A stretch of 64,000 nucleotides of DNA from the NCBI RefSeq assembly GCF_006770285.1, contig NZ_CP017195.1, positions 1,302,001 through 1,366,000 on the forward strand. The letters are read 5' to 3'. The DNA comes from Lactococcus paracarnosus (GTDB taxonomy: Bacteria > Bacillota > Bacilli > Lactobacillales > Streptococcaceae). The notes below the pieces were generated by a model. The model saw only the letters and a program-made list of their open reading frames with translations. It had not been told where the DNA came from and did not search any database. Below, in pieces: positions 1 to 9,225 of the stretch (positions are counted from its first letter, which is position 1; every line of letters begins with the position of its first letter). A program made the translations under genes and the position numbers.

Positions 1-825
1 AGCAATCTCTACGCCTCGATTCACTGGTGCTGGATGCATGATGATGGCATGCGGTTTTAGCTTAGCATATCGCTCGGTTGTAAGCCCATATTGTTCATGG
101 TAGTCAGCTTTTGAAAAGGTAGTGCCTGAGTCATGGCGCTCATGTTGCACTCTAAGTAACATGACCACATCGATCTCCTCTACCATGCTGTCTAGGCTAA
201 CATAGCGACCATAAATATCAAAAGCTGGATCATACCAACTCTCAGGGCCTGTAAAATAAATATCAGCGCCTAATCGTTTTAGCATCTGCATGTTAGATTT
301 GGCAACACGACTGTGGGTGATATCCCCTGCAATCATGATCTTGACGCCCTCAAATCTACCAAAGGCTTCATAGATTGTCAGTAAATCAAGCAAGGATTGG
401 CTGGGATGCTGGCCTGAGCCATCTCCCCCATTAATAATTGCCGATTGAATCGTTCTACTATCAACAAGCTCTTGATAAAAGTTCTCATCGGTGTGCCTGA
501 TGACACAGACATCAATGCCTATGGCACTCATGGTCAAGACAGTATCATAGAGTGTCTCACCCTTATTAACTGAGCTAGTAGAGGCATCAAAGTTTATCAC
601 ATCTAATCCAAGTTTTTTCTCAGCAACCTCGAATGACTTGTGGGTCCTAGTTGAATTCTCAAAAAATAGATTAGCGACAAAAAATTGTCTTTTAAAGTCT
701 GGTTTAACCTGATGATGTTTCAGATACTGCGCACGTTTGATGAGCCCCATGACTTCATCATTTGCTAGCAAATCCATACTTGTGAGATGTTTGATTGATA
801 CCATACCTTGAGGTGAAATTGTCAA
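1..825 (-). CDS. pyrB: Aspartate carbamoyltransferase, C-terminus cut by window edge
   Basis: Catalyses carbamoyl phosphate plus aspartate to carbamoyl aspartate, the first committed step of pyrimidine synthesis, in the cytoplasm. The 275 visible codons include the carbamoyl-phosphate loop [13 protein letters not shown] (STRT at about residues 58-61), the [15 protein letters not shown] segment and MHPAPVNRG near the edge. About 30 C-terminal residues of the usual ~310 lie outside the window. I place the start at a TTG ([14 protein letters not shown]) because an AAAGG motif lies just upstream; the ATG seven codons later has no such motif. It follows pyrP, separated by a PyrR-type attenuator, as in the lactococcal pyrRPB-carA operon. 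Confidence 0.95.
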   Translation of the reverse strand, partial: MTISPQGMVSIKHLTSMDLLANDEVMGLIKRAQYLKHHQVKPDFKRQFFVANLFFENSTRTHKSFEVAEKKLGLDVINFDASTSSVNKGETLYDTVLTMSAIGIDVCVIRHTDENFYQELVDSRTIQSAIINGGDGSGQHPSQSLLDLLTIYEAFGRFEGVKIMIAGDITHSRVAKSNMQMLKRLGADIYFTGPESWYDPAFDIYGRYVSLDSMVEEIDVVMLLRVQHERHDSGTTFSKADYHEQYGLTTERYAKLKPHAIIMHPAPVNRGVEIA

Positions 826-902
826 CTTTACATACCTTTCACGTTTTTTGTAGCATTCTGCCACTGACTAGAAAACCGGTTACCTTGTTGCGACTCGTGA
901 TA

Positions 903-1005
903 TAAAAAAATGGCTACCTTAAAGGTAGCCATTATCGTACACCTATAGTAAGGTGTAACGTTTTCTTGGACAACCTTCACAGCCTCACGGGACTGTTGTT
1001 AAAGG
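903..1005 (-). promoter_or_regulatory. PyrR-binding attenuator between pyrP and pyrB
   Basis: Read on the minus strand, the pyrP-pyrB gap first shows a PyrR-loop-like element, CAGTCCCGTGAGGCTGTGAAGG (about 975-998). It ends in a strong intrinsic terminator with arms AATGGCTACC/GGTAGCCATT and a U-run (about 903-933). In the known pyr mechanism, UMP-bound PyrR stabilises the anti-antiterminator so that transcription stops before pyrB. The match to the loop consensus is seen directly; the regulation is inferred from the family. Confidence 0.85.
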
Positions 1006-1041
1006 AGTTTATTCATTTGTTTAATTATAGCAAATTATTTT

Positions 1042-2319
1042 TTAATTTTCAACAGTTTTCGGTAATATTAAATGCATAAGAATACCAAGGATGGTTGAAA
1101 AGGCAATTCCTGAAATCGAAATACCCGCAACATTTAGTGTCAAGCCACCAATGCCTGATACTAAGATGACACTCGCGATGAGGAGATTACGCTTATCATC
1201 GAAGTTGACCTTGTTTTCTACAAGAATTTTCAGGCCACTTGCAGCGATAACACCAAAGAGGGCAATCGATACGCCACCAATAACTGGTGTTGGGATAGAG
1301 TGAATTAAAGCAGATACCTTACCTATGAAGCTTAGGACAACCGCAAAGATCGCCGCACCTGAAATCACATAGACTGAATGAATTTTTGTAATCGCCATAA
1401 CTCCAATATTTTCACCGTAAGAGGTTACAGGAGGGGCCCCAAAGAAGCCGGCTATGATTTGTGCGATACCGTCCCCAGTAAGTGTTCTCTCAAGTCCTGG
1501 ATCTTTAAAGTAATCCCTTTTAGTTAATGAATTTAGGACCATAATGTGACCAAAATGTTCCGTCATGGTAACAAAGGCAATCGGTGCCATAGTCAAAATA
1601 GCAGATGGATAAAGTTTGAAATGATAATCAATAAACATAATATCAAACTTAGGGAGGCCCAACCAACTACTTTTAGCAATTTCGTCGAAACTGATGATCG
1701 TCATCCCTGTCAGCTTTTGAACGATTAGGGTGAAGATGTAGCCGACAATGATACCAAGCAAAATCGGGATGAGACTCGTTAAGCCTTTACCAAACATATT
1801 GAAGGCCAATACTGAAAATAGGGTCACGAGTGCGATCAATAGAAAAGTCAGATTATAAACACCATTTCTATTCATAGCGTCATTTACAGCTGTGCCAGCA
1901 AGACTAAGACCAATGACCATGACGATAGGACCAACGACAATCGGTGGTAAGACCTTGTCAATCCAGTCCTTACCGATAAATTTGACGATTAAGGCCACGA
2001 TCAGATAAACTAGCCCACCAACTACCGCACCTTGTGCAACAGCGGCTATGCCATCTGATTTCATCAGACTTTGCATGGCAAGAATATAGGCAAAACTTGA
2101 CCCCATATAGGCTGGGATTTTGTATTTGGTCACAGTCAAATGGGCTAGCGTACCTAGGCCACTAGAAAACAAGGCGATACTTGGATCAATCCCAACTAGA
2201 ATAGGGACTAAAACAGTAGAGCCAAACATGGCAAAGAGATGCTGGAAGGAAAGCCCAAACCACATGCCAACTGGCGGCTTATCGTGTACATCGTAGATCA
2301 CATCGTTATTTTTAGTCAC
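1042..2319 (-). CDS. pyrP: Uracil permease (NCS2 / UraA family)
   Basis: Proton-coupled uracil importer of the cytoplasmic membrane. The 425-residue length and about 12-14 hydrophobic segments fit the NCS2 family. Typical stretches are visible: FGSTVLVPILVGIDPSIA near the N-terminus, and the substrate-site regions TMTEHFGHIMVLN and APPVTSYGENIGVMA, which carry the family's conserved Glu and Gly residues. It lies 3 bp after pyrR and before pyrB, so it is expected to follow uracil supply through PyrR. No separate attenuator fits in the pyrR-pyrP gap. A weak hairpin region continues into the pyrB attenuator downstream. Confidence 0.96.
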   Translation of the reverse strand: MTKNNDVIYDVHDKPPVGMWFGLSFQHLFAMFGSTVLVPILVGIDPSIALFSSGLGTLAHLTVTKYKIPAYMGSSFAYILAMQSLMKSDGIAAVAQGAVVGGLVYLIVALIVKFIGKDWIDKVLPPIVVGPIVMVIGLSLAGTAVNDAMNRNGVYNLTFLLIALVTLFSVLAFNMFGKGLTSLIPILLGIIVGYIFTLIVQKLTGMTIISFDEIAKSSWLGLPKFDIMFIDYHFKLYPSAILTMAPIAFVTMTEHFGHIMVLNSLTKRDYFKDPGLERTLTGDGIAQIIAGFFGAPPVTSYGENIGVMAITKIHSVYVISGAAIFAVVLSFIGKVSALIHSIPTPVIGGVSIALFGVIAASGLKILVENKVNFDDKRNLLIASVILVSGIGGLTLNVAGISISGIAFSTILGILMHLILPKTVEN

Positions 2320-2322
2320 TGA

Positions 2323-2847
2323 TTAGTCCTCTTTCTTAATCAAGATACTATCAGCACCATCAATTTCAGAAACATGGACAATAATGGCTTCATTGCGTGA
2401 TGTTGGAATGTTTTTCCCAACATAATCGGCACGAATCGGTAATTCTCTGTGACCACGGTCAACAAGAACTGCTAAACTAACTTTTGACGGACGACCGATT
2501 GCCACGATTCCATCAATCGCCGCACGAATTGTTCGACCAGTGTATAAGACATCATCAACCAAGATGATTTCACGATCTGTGACTGAAACTGGAATATCAG
2601 TCGTGTCTTCATCTGTTTTAATATCATCACGAAATGGCTTAGTATCAAGCTCCCCAAGTGGGATTTCGATATTTTCAAGTTGTTTAAGACGTTCTTGAAT
2701 GCGTTTAGCAATGTAAACACCACGTGTTTTAATTCCGACGATGACTAGGTTATCCAGCTCTTTATTACGTTCAATAATTTCATAAGTGATTCGCGTAATT
2801 GCGCGTTTCATTGTTACTTCATCGATAATTTCTTTTGTCTTAGCCAT
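2323..2847 (-). CDS. pyrR: Bifunctional pyr attenuation regulator / uracil phosphoribosyltransferase
   Basis: RNA-binding repressor that senses UMP/UTP and promotes termination in pyr leaders; it also has uracil phosphoribosyltransferase activity. The PRPP-binding signature [16 protein letters not shown] is intact and the length (174 residues from [11 protein letters not shown]) is standard. I start at this ATG because AGAGGAGAAATA lies directly before it; a further-upstream start at 2886 would run through the leader terminator and is rejected. It is the first gene of the operon and is preceded by its own attenuator, giving autoregulation. Confidence 0.97.
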   Translation of the reverse strand: MAKTKEIIDEVTMKRAITRITYEIIERNKELDNLVIVGIKTRGVYIAKRIQERLKQLENIEIPLGELDTKPFRDDIKTDEDTTDIPVSVTDREIILVDDVLYTGRTIRAAIDGIVAIGRPSKVSLAVLVDRGHRELPIRADYVGKNIPTSRNEAIIVHVSEIDGADSILIKKED

Positions 2848-2867
2848 TATTTCTCCTCTATTTTTCA

Positions 2868-2940
2868 ACAAAAAAACCCTGCACAAGCAAGGAAAAGATT
2901 CACTCTAGTCGACTTGCCTTGACGCCTCTCTGGACGATTT
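2868..2940 (-). promoter_or_regulatory. PyrR-binding leader attenuator of the pyr operon
   Basis: The minus-strand leader contains ATCGTCCAGAGAGGCGTCAAGG (about 2918-2938), a good match to the PyrR anti-antiterminator loop (GUCCAGAGAGGC). The terminator follows, with arms CCTTGC/GCAGGG and seven T residues (about 2870-2893). The AAGGCAAG segment between them could pair with the terminator's 5' arm as antiterminator. It sits about 20 bases upstream of the pyrR ribosome binding site. Confidence 0.88.
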
Positions 2941-2969
2941 AAAGGTTTGTGGTATCGTTAATTGTTTTT

Positions 2970-2978
2970 ATTATATCA
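2970..2978 (-). promoter_or_regulatory. Extended -10 promoter of the pyr operon
   Basis: Minus strand reads TGATATAAT, a perfect -10 with the extended TGn motif. No good -35 hexamer is visible. The inferred start lies about 25 bases before the PyrR loop. Confidence 0.6.
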
Positions 2979-3098
2979 AATTTTTTAAGCTTTTGCTATG
3001 GCATGTTAAAGAATACTGTTTTATTTCATAAGATATGCATTACATACCTGCAGAACAACAATCATATAGTCGCAGAGAAACAGCACTTGAGACAAGAA

Positions 3099-3121
3099 AA
3101 AAACCTGATGACTCAGGTTTG
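3099..3121 (-). terminator. Intrinsic terminator after rnjB
   Basis: The minus strand has arms ACCTGA/TCAGGT followed by seven T residues, starting just past the rnjB stop codon. It separates rnjB from the divergent-side pyr promoter region. Confidence 0.75.
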
Positions 3122-3127
3122 ATCTGC

Positions 3128-4870
3128 TTAATCTATTTTTTCTGTTTTTTCTACTTTTTCAACTTTTTTCTTAGGTTTAACATGACGTTTTTGACGGAAA
3201 TCATTTTGACGTACTTCCATCACAACTGGCAAGACAACCGGACGACGTTTGGTTTGGTCATATAAGAATTTACCAAGCGTATCACGAATCTCAGACTTGA
3301 TTTCAGCCCAGTCAAAGTTGTCTCCAGCTAAATATGCTTTTACTTTTCCATCAACTTTAATGGCTGCTTCTTTCATCAAATTACGAGAATTTTTAACATA
3401 GACAAACCCACGTGTGTGTACTTTTGTCTTACTGATAATTTTTTTCTCGTGCTTAGATATGGTGATAACAGCGATAAAAATACCTTCTTCACTCAGTACT
3501 TTACGGTCTCTTAAGACGATATTCCCAATATCACCAACACCAGAGCCATCAATCATGACATTTTCAGCTGATACAACACCGTTTGGTTCAAAATTGCCCT
3601 CTGCATTAAAAGTGATCACTTCGCCACGTTTTGCCAAGAAAATGTTCTCAGGTAACATGCCAACTTCCATAGCATGCTCAGCATGCGTTTGTAGTTCACG
3701 ATATTCACCTTGAATCGGCATCAGATTTTTTGGTTTCAAAATATCTAATAAGAACTGTAAATCACGTGAATTCGCATGTCCAGAAACTCTTAAATCACTA
3801 GATAGCATCTTCATGATACCACCTGCACGGTAGACAATATTTTCAGTTTTAGCCACTTTTGTTTCATACGAAATCGTTGGGCTTGTGACCGTATAGACCA
3901 AATCACCTTCTTTGATTTTAACAAAACGATGACGACCAGTTGCCATATCTGTCAATGTTTTCAAAGGCTCGCCCATGCGACCTGTTTCCAAAATCAAAAG
4001 CTCTTTATCTTCATATTTGTTGATGTCTTTTGGATCGATAATCATCTTATCATCATCAATTCGAAGTTTACCTAAATCACTTGCTGTTTTAACAATCAAA
4101 TCTAAATCTTGACCAGTAAAGGCAACATATCTACCTAGTTTGATGGCACTATCGATGACTTGTTGAATTCTCGCTAGATTACCTGCTACAGAGGCGATAA
4201 TCACACGACCATCCCAGTCAGAAATCGTATCAAAAATTTTATCAGAGATTTCAGATTCACTAGCAGACTGTAGATTCGTCAAGCCATTTGCCGAATCACT
4301 TAAAAGTGCTAAGACACCTTGCGTGCCGATTTCAGCTAAACGTGAAATATTTGTCTTATAGCCTTCACCAACTGCTGGATCAAACTTGAAATCACCCGTA
4401 TAGACAACATTACCATTTTCTGTACCGACAACAATCCCTAGACTTTCAGGAATCGTATGCGTTGTAGAAAAGAATGAAATCACTGCAGCACCAAAGTCAA
4501 TTTCAGTTGACTCATCCACGATATGAAAATCATCAAATTTTTTGCTACCGTCTACTTCTTTGATACGGATTTTTGCCAGTTCCACTGTTAGCTGACTACC
4601 AAAGACAGGTACTGCCATTTCACTTAACAAATAAGGTAAGGCACCGATAGCATCTGGATGTCCATGCGTTAAGAAAACTCCTGCCACACGATCCGCATTT
4701 TCAACCAGATAGCTCATATCTGGTATAACAAAGTCAACACCTAACATTTCAGTTTCTGGGTATTTTAAACCAGCATCTAAAATAAAAATGACATCGTCAA
4801 CTTCAACAACATACATATTTTTACCAAATTCGCGGACGCCACCCAAAGCTACTATTTTTACATTACTCAT
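3128..4870 (-). CDS. rnjB: Ribonuclease J2 (degenerate active site)
   Basis: Metallo-beta-lactamase/beta-CASP ribonuclease, a partner of RNase J1 in mRNA turnover and processing. At residues 69-74 the metal motif, HxHxDH in active enzymes, reads HGHPDA: the last His is replaced by Ala. This is the hallmark of J2-type paralogues, which have little activity and act in a complex with J1. The beta-CASP region and the C-terminal dimerisation domain are present. The last ~25 residues form a Lys/Glu-rich tail (KKKVEKVEKTEKID), making the protein 580 residues, somewhat longer than most J2 proteins. It follows dapA, with a hairpin between them. Confidence 0.88.
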   Translation of the reverse strand: MSNVKIVALGGVREFGKNMYVVEVDDVIFILDAGLKYPETEMLGVDFVIPDMSYLVENADRVAGVFLTHGHPDAIGALPYLLSEMAVPVFGSQLTVELAKIRIKEVDGSKKFDDFHIVDESTEIDFGAAVISFFSTTHTIPESLGIVVGTENGNVVYTGDFKFDPAVGEGYKTNISRLAEIGTQGVLALLSDSANGLTNLQSASESEISDKIFDTISDWDGRVIIASVAGNLARIQQVIDSAIKLGRYVAFTGQDLDLIVKTASDLGKLRIDDDKMIIDPKDINKYEDKELLILETGRMGEPLKTLTDMATGRHRFVKIKEGDLVYTVTSPTISYETKVAKTENIVYRAGGIMKMLSSDLRVSGHANSRDLQFLLDILKPKNLMPIQGEYRELQTHAEHAMEVGMLPENIFLAKRGEVITFNAEGNFEPNGVVSAENVMIDGSGVGDIGNIVLRDRKVLSEEGIFIAVITISKHEKKIISKTKVHTRGFVYVKNSRNLMKEAAIKVDGKVKAYLAGDNFDWAEIKSEIRDTLGKFLYDQTKRRPVVLPVVMEVRQNDFRQKRHVKPKKKVEKVEKTEKID

Positions 4871-4904
4871 GAATTACTTATTCTCCATTATTTTTTTTGT
4901 AAAT

Positions 4905-4935
4905 CAAAAGTCGGAACCATGCAGCTCCGACTTAT
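4905..4935 (-). terminator. Hairpin between dapA and rnjB
   Basis: Inverted repeat AAGTCGGA/TCCGACTT, followed on the minus strand by a short T-rich stretch. It probably ends dapA transcription, at least in part. The U-run is interrupted, so read-through into rnjB is possible. Confidence 0.6.
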
Positions 4936-4978
4936 CTTGTACAGTTACACTTACTAATAGTTTACCATTTATTTGACT

Positions 4979-5872
4979 TTATATCAAATGATGATTTTCA
5001 ATCTGATCAATGATGACTTGTGCTTCTTGCGTATTTGCTGCAACTAAAGGCAGGCGTAAGCCGCCCACTTCAAAGCCACGATGATTCAGTACTGCCTTAA
5101 CTGGTGCAGGACTAGCAAGGGAAAATAAAGCATCAACTTTTGGCAATAGCTGTCTTTGAATTTGGGCAGCTCGCTTGACGTCACCACTATCTATCTTGTC
5201 AAACATCTCATAAAACGCTTCACCATGTGTATGGCTGGCTACCGAAATCATGCCATGTGCCCCTAATGCTTTGGCGTGAAAAGCTAACCCATCCTCACCT
5301 GTATAGACTAAAAAGTCCTCAGGCGCCTGTTCGATTAAATAGGTTAAATTTTCAACGCCTGTACACTCCTTTATGGCAATAATATTAGGATGTTTAGCTA
5401 AGCGTAAACTCGTTTCCACTGTTAACTGGGCAACTGTTCTACCGGGGACGTTATAGAGAATGATAGGCAAATCACTTGCATCAGCTATGGCTGTAAAATG
5501 CTGGAACAGGCCTTCCTGACTTGGTTTATTATAATAAGGCACAACGGCTAAACCAGCCGAAAACCCACCAAATTCAGCTACTTCTTTTGTAAAGATGATG
5601 GAGTCCCGAGTATCATTTGTCCCAATACCTGCAATTAACGGCACCCGACCAGCTACGATTTCTTGAACAGCTTTAAATAGTGCAAGCTCCTCATCATGGG
5701 TTAAAGTCGGTGACTCGCCCGTTGTACCAGCCAAAACTAGGCCTTGTGTATGATGGGCAAGCAAGTGCTCTATCAACTTTGGTAAGGCAGCAAAATTAAT
5801 TTCACCATCTGCCTTAAACGGTGTGACTAAAGCTGTGATAATATGGGCATTTTCTAATTGTGCTACTGACAT
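4979..5872 (-). CDS. dapA: 4-Hydroxy-tetrahydrodipicolinate synthase
   Basis: Condenses pyruvate with aspartate semialdehyde, the first step of the lysine/diaminopimelate branch. Diagnostic features are [13 protein letters not shown] (the conserved Thr-Thr pair), ILYNVPGRT (active-site Tyr) and IAIKECTG (Schiff-base Lys). The length from [10 protein letters not shown] is 297 residues, normal for the family. I chose this start over one 57 bases upstream because AAAGAGAG precedes it and the longer form would begin inside the riboswitch terminator. It lies behind a lysine riboswitch, so excess lysine should shut it off. asd, which makes its substrate, lies upstream on the same strand but is separated by two unrelated genes. 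Confidence 0.97.
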   Translation of the reverse strand: MSVAQLENAHIITALVTPFKADGEINFAALPKLIEHLLAHHTQGLVLAGTTGESPTLTHDEELALFKAVQEIVAGRVPLIAGIGTNDTRDSIIFTKEVAEFGGFSAGLAVVPYYNKPSQEGLFQHFTAIADASDLPIILYNVPGRTVAQLTVETSLRLAKHPNIIAIKECTGVENLTYLIEQAPEDFLVYTGEDGLAFHAKALGAHGMISVASHTHGEAFYEMFDKIDSGDVKRAAQIQRQLLPKVDALFSLASPAPVKAVLNHRGFEVGGLRLPLVAANTQEAQVIIDQIENHHLI

Positions 5873-5903
5873 AAACTCTCTTTTCTTCACTTGTATGGGA
5901 TAT

Positions 5904-6130
5904 AAAAACAGCCTTCGATTAAAAATCAAAGGCTGTCAAGTTAGTCAAATCATGATTTGATTAGCTCACCTCTCATCTCCTCGTAAGTAGATAAGAGACA
6001 GTTCGCGAGATTTAACCCAACGACCCAAGCAAACTGAATGTGGTATCAGCTTGCTTTCGGCAACTACGCCGCCTGATAATGTCATCGTGTCCACCACTCG
6101 ACTATCATTCTTCGTATCTGCAACCTCTAA
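5904..6130 (-). promoter_or_regulatory. Lysine riboswitch (L-box) with terminator, upstream of dapA
   Basis: On the minus strand the leader opens with AGAGGTTGC and carries GTTGCCGAAAGCAAGCTG and CAGTTTGCTTGGGTC, the paired core segments typical of the lysine riboswitch. It closes with GAGATGAGAGGTGAGCT (about 5961-6130). An intrinsic terminator (arms AACAGCCTTTGAT/ATCGAAGGCTGTT, then a T-run) follows at about 5904-5938. In this class lysine binding favours the terminator. The position before dapA supports the call; the fold was judged by eye. Confidence 0.82.
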
Positions 6131-6141
6131 TATATAGCTTC

Positions 6142-6171
6142 ATTGTAACATATTAAGTTAATTATTGTAAA
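6142..6171 (-). promoter_or_regulatory. Promoter of the dapA leader
   Basis: Minus strand: -35 TTTACA, 18-base spacer, -10 TACAAT with an upstream TG. The start would fall at the beginning of the lysine riboswitch. Confidence 0.6.
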
Positions 6172-6246
6172 GCATGACATTGACTATTTTAAAATCACCT
6201 CACCACTGCTTATACAGTCAGCTATCATCGTTAGCTTATCATTAGC

Positions 6247-7104
6247 TTATTTTTTTCGTTTATTCATTTTTAATACAGGGATATATAGCATTAAAAACCC
6301 AAGTGCTGATATGGCAAGTATACCGATAACAGATTTTACGGTCTTACCCTTAAAATTAACGAGTATTTCCTTGCCAATAGGTGTTCTAGTGGCAATTGAT
6401 AAGCATATCATAAGGCAAATAAAAGGCATCAAGTCTCTTAACCACTCGATTTTATAAACATAGGCTGCAAGTAAACAGACAACTGCTAATCCTACAATAA
6501 AAAGCAAGTCATAGGGAGCGGGGATTGTGACCACGAAAACATCCCTCAACACAAAGATGGGCACACACATGGCAGCTGTAAAAATCACACCAGCTACCGC
6601 ATAGAGGATAATCATCGACACCTTGTCCATCAGCTTATTCTCCTTAGTCTCCCTAAATACAAAACACTTAACCAGATATAAAATCAGCCAAATCGCAATA
6701 ACTGCTACAAACAAACCAGAGATGAGTTGGCCAATGTTTAGTGTCAAGGTTGGTTTAGCAATCTCAAACATCTGGGAAGACAAGGCATAGGCACTGAACA
6801 CAATCAAGATAAACTTAACCATATCACTAACATTAGAACGACTTGTTTCTTGTAGTAACCCTTCGCACATCTCTTTGGCATCTTTACCAAAGTAATCGCT
6901 CGCATTCTCTCCATGACTTTGTGCTTCCAACAAATCTCTAAGTAAACCAAGTAAGATCGTCTCAATCTCCATATCGTCTTTAAAGACTGATTTAATGCGT
7001 AAATAGAGGAGTATTTTCTCATAATAGACCTTATTTACATCATTCAGCTCTTCTCTTAAGCGACTATTTTCTTCAATTAATTGTTCAACTGTTACATCAT
7101 GCAT
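6247..7104 (-). CDS. HAAS/DUF1048-like membrane protein partnered with a PadR regulator
   Basis: The N-terminal ~100 residues are soluble and helical and include HGENASDYFGKDAKEMCEGLL, a signature of the HAAS/DUF1048-type domain found beside PadR regulators. Then follow about six to seven transmembrane segments and a basic end (KMNKRKK). The start at MHDVTVEQL is set by GGAGG eight bases upstream; an ATG five codons earlier overlaps that GGAGG itself. It lies 21 bp after the PadR gene and is probably co-transcribed with it. The function is not established; related proteins are thought to act as membrane sensors or anti-regulators. Confidence 0.75.
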   Translation of the reverse strand: MHDVTVEQLIEENSRLREELNDVNKVYYEKILLYLRIKSVFKDDMEIETILLGLLRDLLEAQSHGENASDYFGKDAKEMCEGLLQETSRSNVSDMVKFILIVFSAYALSSQMFEIAKPTLTLNIGQLISGLFVAVIAIWLILYLVKCFVFRETKENKLMDKVSMIILYAVAGVIFTAAMCVPIFVLRDVFVVTIPAPYDLLFIVGLAVVCLLAAYVYKIEWLRDLMPFICLMICLSIATRTPIGKEILVNFKGKTVKSVIGILAISALGFLMLYIPVLKMNKRKK

Positions 7105-7125
7105 TTGCTTATCCTCCATAAGTAC

Positions 7126-7461
7126 CTAGTTCTTTTTATTATTGCCGTCGTCAATGACCTTGCTGACTTTTAAGACCATAGCAGCCCACTGATCATCAAA
7201 TATCTGCAAATAGGCTTGTCCTTCAAGCGTGATATAGAGATATTTCCTATCCGGCCCATCTGAAGAGGTTTCTATCTTTCCCTCAATCAAGCCAAGTTTC
7301 TCTAGTTTTTGAAGTAAGGGATAGACTGTCCCACCGACAATCGTACTAAAGCCATATTCGCGTAACTTTTGAACCAACTCATAGCCGTATATCCGTTGAT
7401 TGGCAATGATATGTAAGACACACCCATCTAAAACACCTTTTAATAGCTGCGTATCCTTCAT
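7126..7461 (-). CDS. PadR-family transcriptional regulator
   Basis: 111-residue winged-helix protein. The PadR signature is clear: LLKGVLDGCVLHIIA, YGYELVQKLREYGF, TVYPLLQKLEKLGLIEG and GPDRKYLYITLEGQ. It most likely represses its own two-gene operon with the downstream membrane protein. An inverted repeat flanks its promoter, which would suit autoregulation. The inducer is unknown. Confidence 0.9.
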   Translation of the reverse strand: MKDTQLLKGVLDGCVLHIIANQRIYGYELVQKLREYGFSTIVGGTVYPLLQKLEKLGLIEGKIETSSDGPDRKYLYITLEGQAYLQIFDDQWAAMVLKVSKVIDDGNNKKN

Positions 7462-7478
7462 TTTTCTCCCCTTTCTTT

Positions 7479-7540
7479 ACTAGTATGTATTACCTACTAT
7501 CATAGTAACACACCTGTACTACATTGTAAAGCATACTAGT
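7479..7540 (-). promoter_or_regulatory. Promoter and inverted-repeat operator of the PadR operon
   Basis: Minus strand: -35 TTTACA (7525-7530), exactly 17 bases, -10 TACTAT (7502-7507). The promoter is bracketed by the inverted repeat ACTAGTATG (7532-7540) and CATACTAGT (7479-7487). This is a plausible PadR binding arrangement, but the binding is inferred. Confidence 0.6.
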
Positions 7541-7545
7541 GGATT

Positions 7546-7577
7546 AAAAAAAATCATCCTAAACAGAATGATCGTTT
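7546..7577 (-). terminator. Intrinsic terminator after asd
   Basis: Stem ATCATTCT/AGGATGAT with a six-base loop, followed by a T-run on the minus strand just beyond the asd stop codon. The A-run on the other side means it could also work on the plus strand. Confidence 0.75.
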
Positions 7578-7582
7578 TTTGC

Positions 7583-8665
7583 TTATATTAAGTCAAATTT
7601 CAAGTCTTTTGTTGGTCGAACTAAGTCACGCTCATGCAGGGTTTCAGCGATTTGAACAGAGTTCCAAGCAGCACCTTTGAGTAGATTATCTGAAACAACC
7701 CACATGTGAATCCCTTTTTCTGCATCCAAGTCTTTCCGGATACGACCGACAAAGGTTTCGCGATGTCCTGCAGCAGTAACTGCTTGCGGATAAAGTTGTT
7801 GGCTCGGATCGTCTTGTAAAACAGCACCAGGGAAGTTTGCAATTGCTGCTTTCACCTCAGCGATAGGGGCAACTGTTTTTGTCTCGATATAAATAGACTC
7901 TGAATGCGCTAAGATAACAGGGATACGAACACATGTAGCTGATACCGCAATCGTATCATCCGCCATGATTTTTTTCGTTTCTTTTGTCATCTTCATCTCT
8001 TCATAGGTATAATCATTTTCAGTGAAGACATCAATCTGTGGTAGAGCATTAAAGGCAATCGGATAGTGTTTTTTGTCGCCACCAGCTGGTAAGATCTCGG
8101 CTAAAACATCTTTCGGATCTTTTTTATCATTCACCACTTCTTGAATCTGACGTTCTGTCTCAGCGATTGCTTTTGCGCCTGCACCTGATACAGCTTGATA
8201 AGTTGACACAATGATTCTCTCTAAGCCAAATTGTTGACGAATTGGTTCCAGCGCAACCATCATTTGAATCGTCGAACAGTTCGGACAAGCGATAATCCCA
8301 TTATGGGTATCAAGAGCCTGCGCATTTACCTCAGGTACAACCAAAGGCACATCAGAATTCATACGGAAATTTGAGGTATTATCAACAACGACTGCACCAG
8401 ATTTCACTGCATAGGGTGCAAACTTAGCCGACACACTACCACCGGCTGAAAATAGGGCAATATCTACCCCTTCAAAAGACTGTTCTGTTGTTGTTTCAAC
8501 GGCTATGTCTTGCGATTTAAATTGTAAAATCTTACCTGCAGAACGATGCGTTGCAAGCAGCTTCACTTCTTTTATTGGCAAACTTGATGCCTCAAGCATC
8601 TTGATCATACGACTGCCTACCGCCCCAGTAGCACCGATAACTGCAACAACATATTCTTTTGACAT
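7583..8665 (-). CDS. asd: Aspartate-semialdehyde dehydrogenase
   Basis: Reduces aspartyl phosphate to aspartate semialdehyde with NADPH, feeding lysine/DAP, threonine and methionine synthesis. The Rossmann loop [11 protein letters not shown] is at residues 10-20 and the catalytic Cys is in [10 protein letters not shown] (about C130). The 360-residue length is normal. It is preceded by a long structured leader with its own promoter and terminator, so expression is probably conditional. dapA is the pathway neighbour about 1.7 kb downstream. Confidence 0.96.
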   Translation of the reverse strand: MSKEYVVAVIGATGAVGSRMIKMLEASSLPIKEVKLLATHRSAGKILQFKSQDIAVETTTEQSFEGVDIALFSAGGSVSAKFAPYAVKSGAVVVDNTSNFRMNSDVPLVVPEVNAQALDTHNGIIACPNCSTIQMMVALEPIRQQFGLERIIVSTYQAVSGAGAKAIAETERQIQEVVNDKKDPKDVLAEILPAGGDKKHYPIAFNALPQIDVFTENDYTYEEMKMTKETKKIMADDTIAVSATCVRIPVILAHSESIYIETKTVAPIAEVKAAIANFPGAVLQDDPSQQLYPQAVTAAGHRETFVGRIRKDLDAEKGIHMWVVSDNLLKGAAWNSVQIAETLHERDLVRPTKDLKFDLI

Positions 8666-8813
8666 GTAATCTTCCTCGTTTGAATTTTCTAAAAAATTTT
8701 AATATCCCTATTCTATCATGTTTCTGGATAGATTAAAAGCCTTTTCAATTAATAGGCAACCAAAAGTTTACTGTGAGCTAAGTCGGGTGGCTATGCTCAC
8801 TTGAACAATTAAA

Positions 8814-8985
8814 AAAATCCCCCTTGTCCTAAGACAAAGGGGACCCCAGAGCAACTATTTTACAATAGATGTGCCAAGAAGTTCACAGTTCTTGACAAGA
8901 TTCCATCAATCCTTGACGGGCTAAGCCCCGAATCTCTCAGCGTAAATAAGGTACTTGCGTACCGAATCGACTCATCGCATTCATT
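8814..8985 (-). ncRNA. Structured leader upstream of asd (candidate asd RNA motif)
   Basis: About 170 bases of transcribed leader between a good promoter and asd. Visible on the minus strand are a hairpin around GGTACGCAAGTACC, a GGGGCTTAGCCCG stem-loop, repeated CTTGTCAAGAAC/GAACTTCTTGGCA pairing segments, and a terminator with arms CCCCTTTGTC/GGACAAGGGGG and a T-run. A conserved 'asd RNA motif' has been described before asd in lactic acid bacteria, and the position fits. I cannot verify the consensus fold. No T-box (GGTGGNACCGCG), SAM or lysine aptamer core is visible here. Confidence 0.55.
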
Positions 8986-9014
8986 AGTATACCTTATTTT
9001 TAGATGATTTGCAA
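8986..9014 (-). promoter_or_regulatory. Promoter of the asd leader
   Basis: Minus strand: -35 TTGCAA, 17-base spacer, -10 TATACT. The stretch 9015-9225 beyond it holds nothing else that I can identify. Confidence 0.65.
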
Positions 9015-9225
9015 CTCATCATATAATAAAGCACAAAACAGTCATTTTATTTTGCCAGTCTTTTTTAGCCTACCTATGCGTACTCATGACTACTTAAATC
9101 ATCACTAGTAGTATAATTGACTACTCATTAACTGATACGACTCTTTTTAAACTAATCACAATCACTTAAACATAATTTTTTCTTATTTAACCTAAAAATA
9201 AGTCTTCTAACAAGTATAACTCAAT

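Noticed and set aside
8814..8990. T-box or second lysine riboswitch upstream of asd
   Set aside because: No GGTGGNACCGCG T-box sequence and no GCCGAAGC-type lysine core is present; called a separate leader instead.
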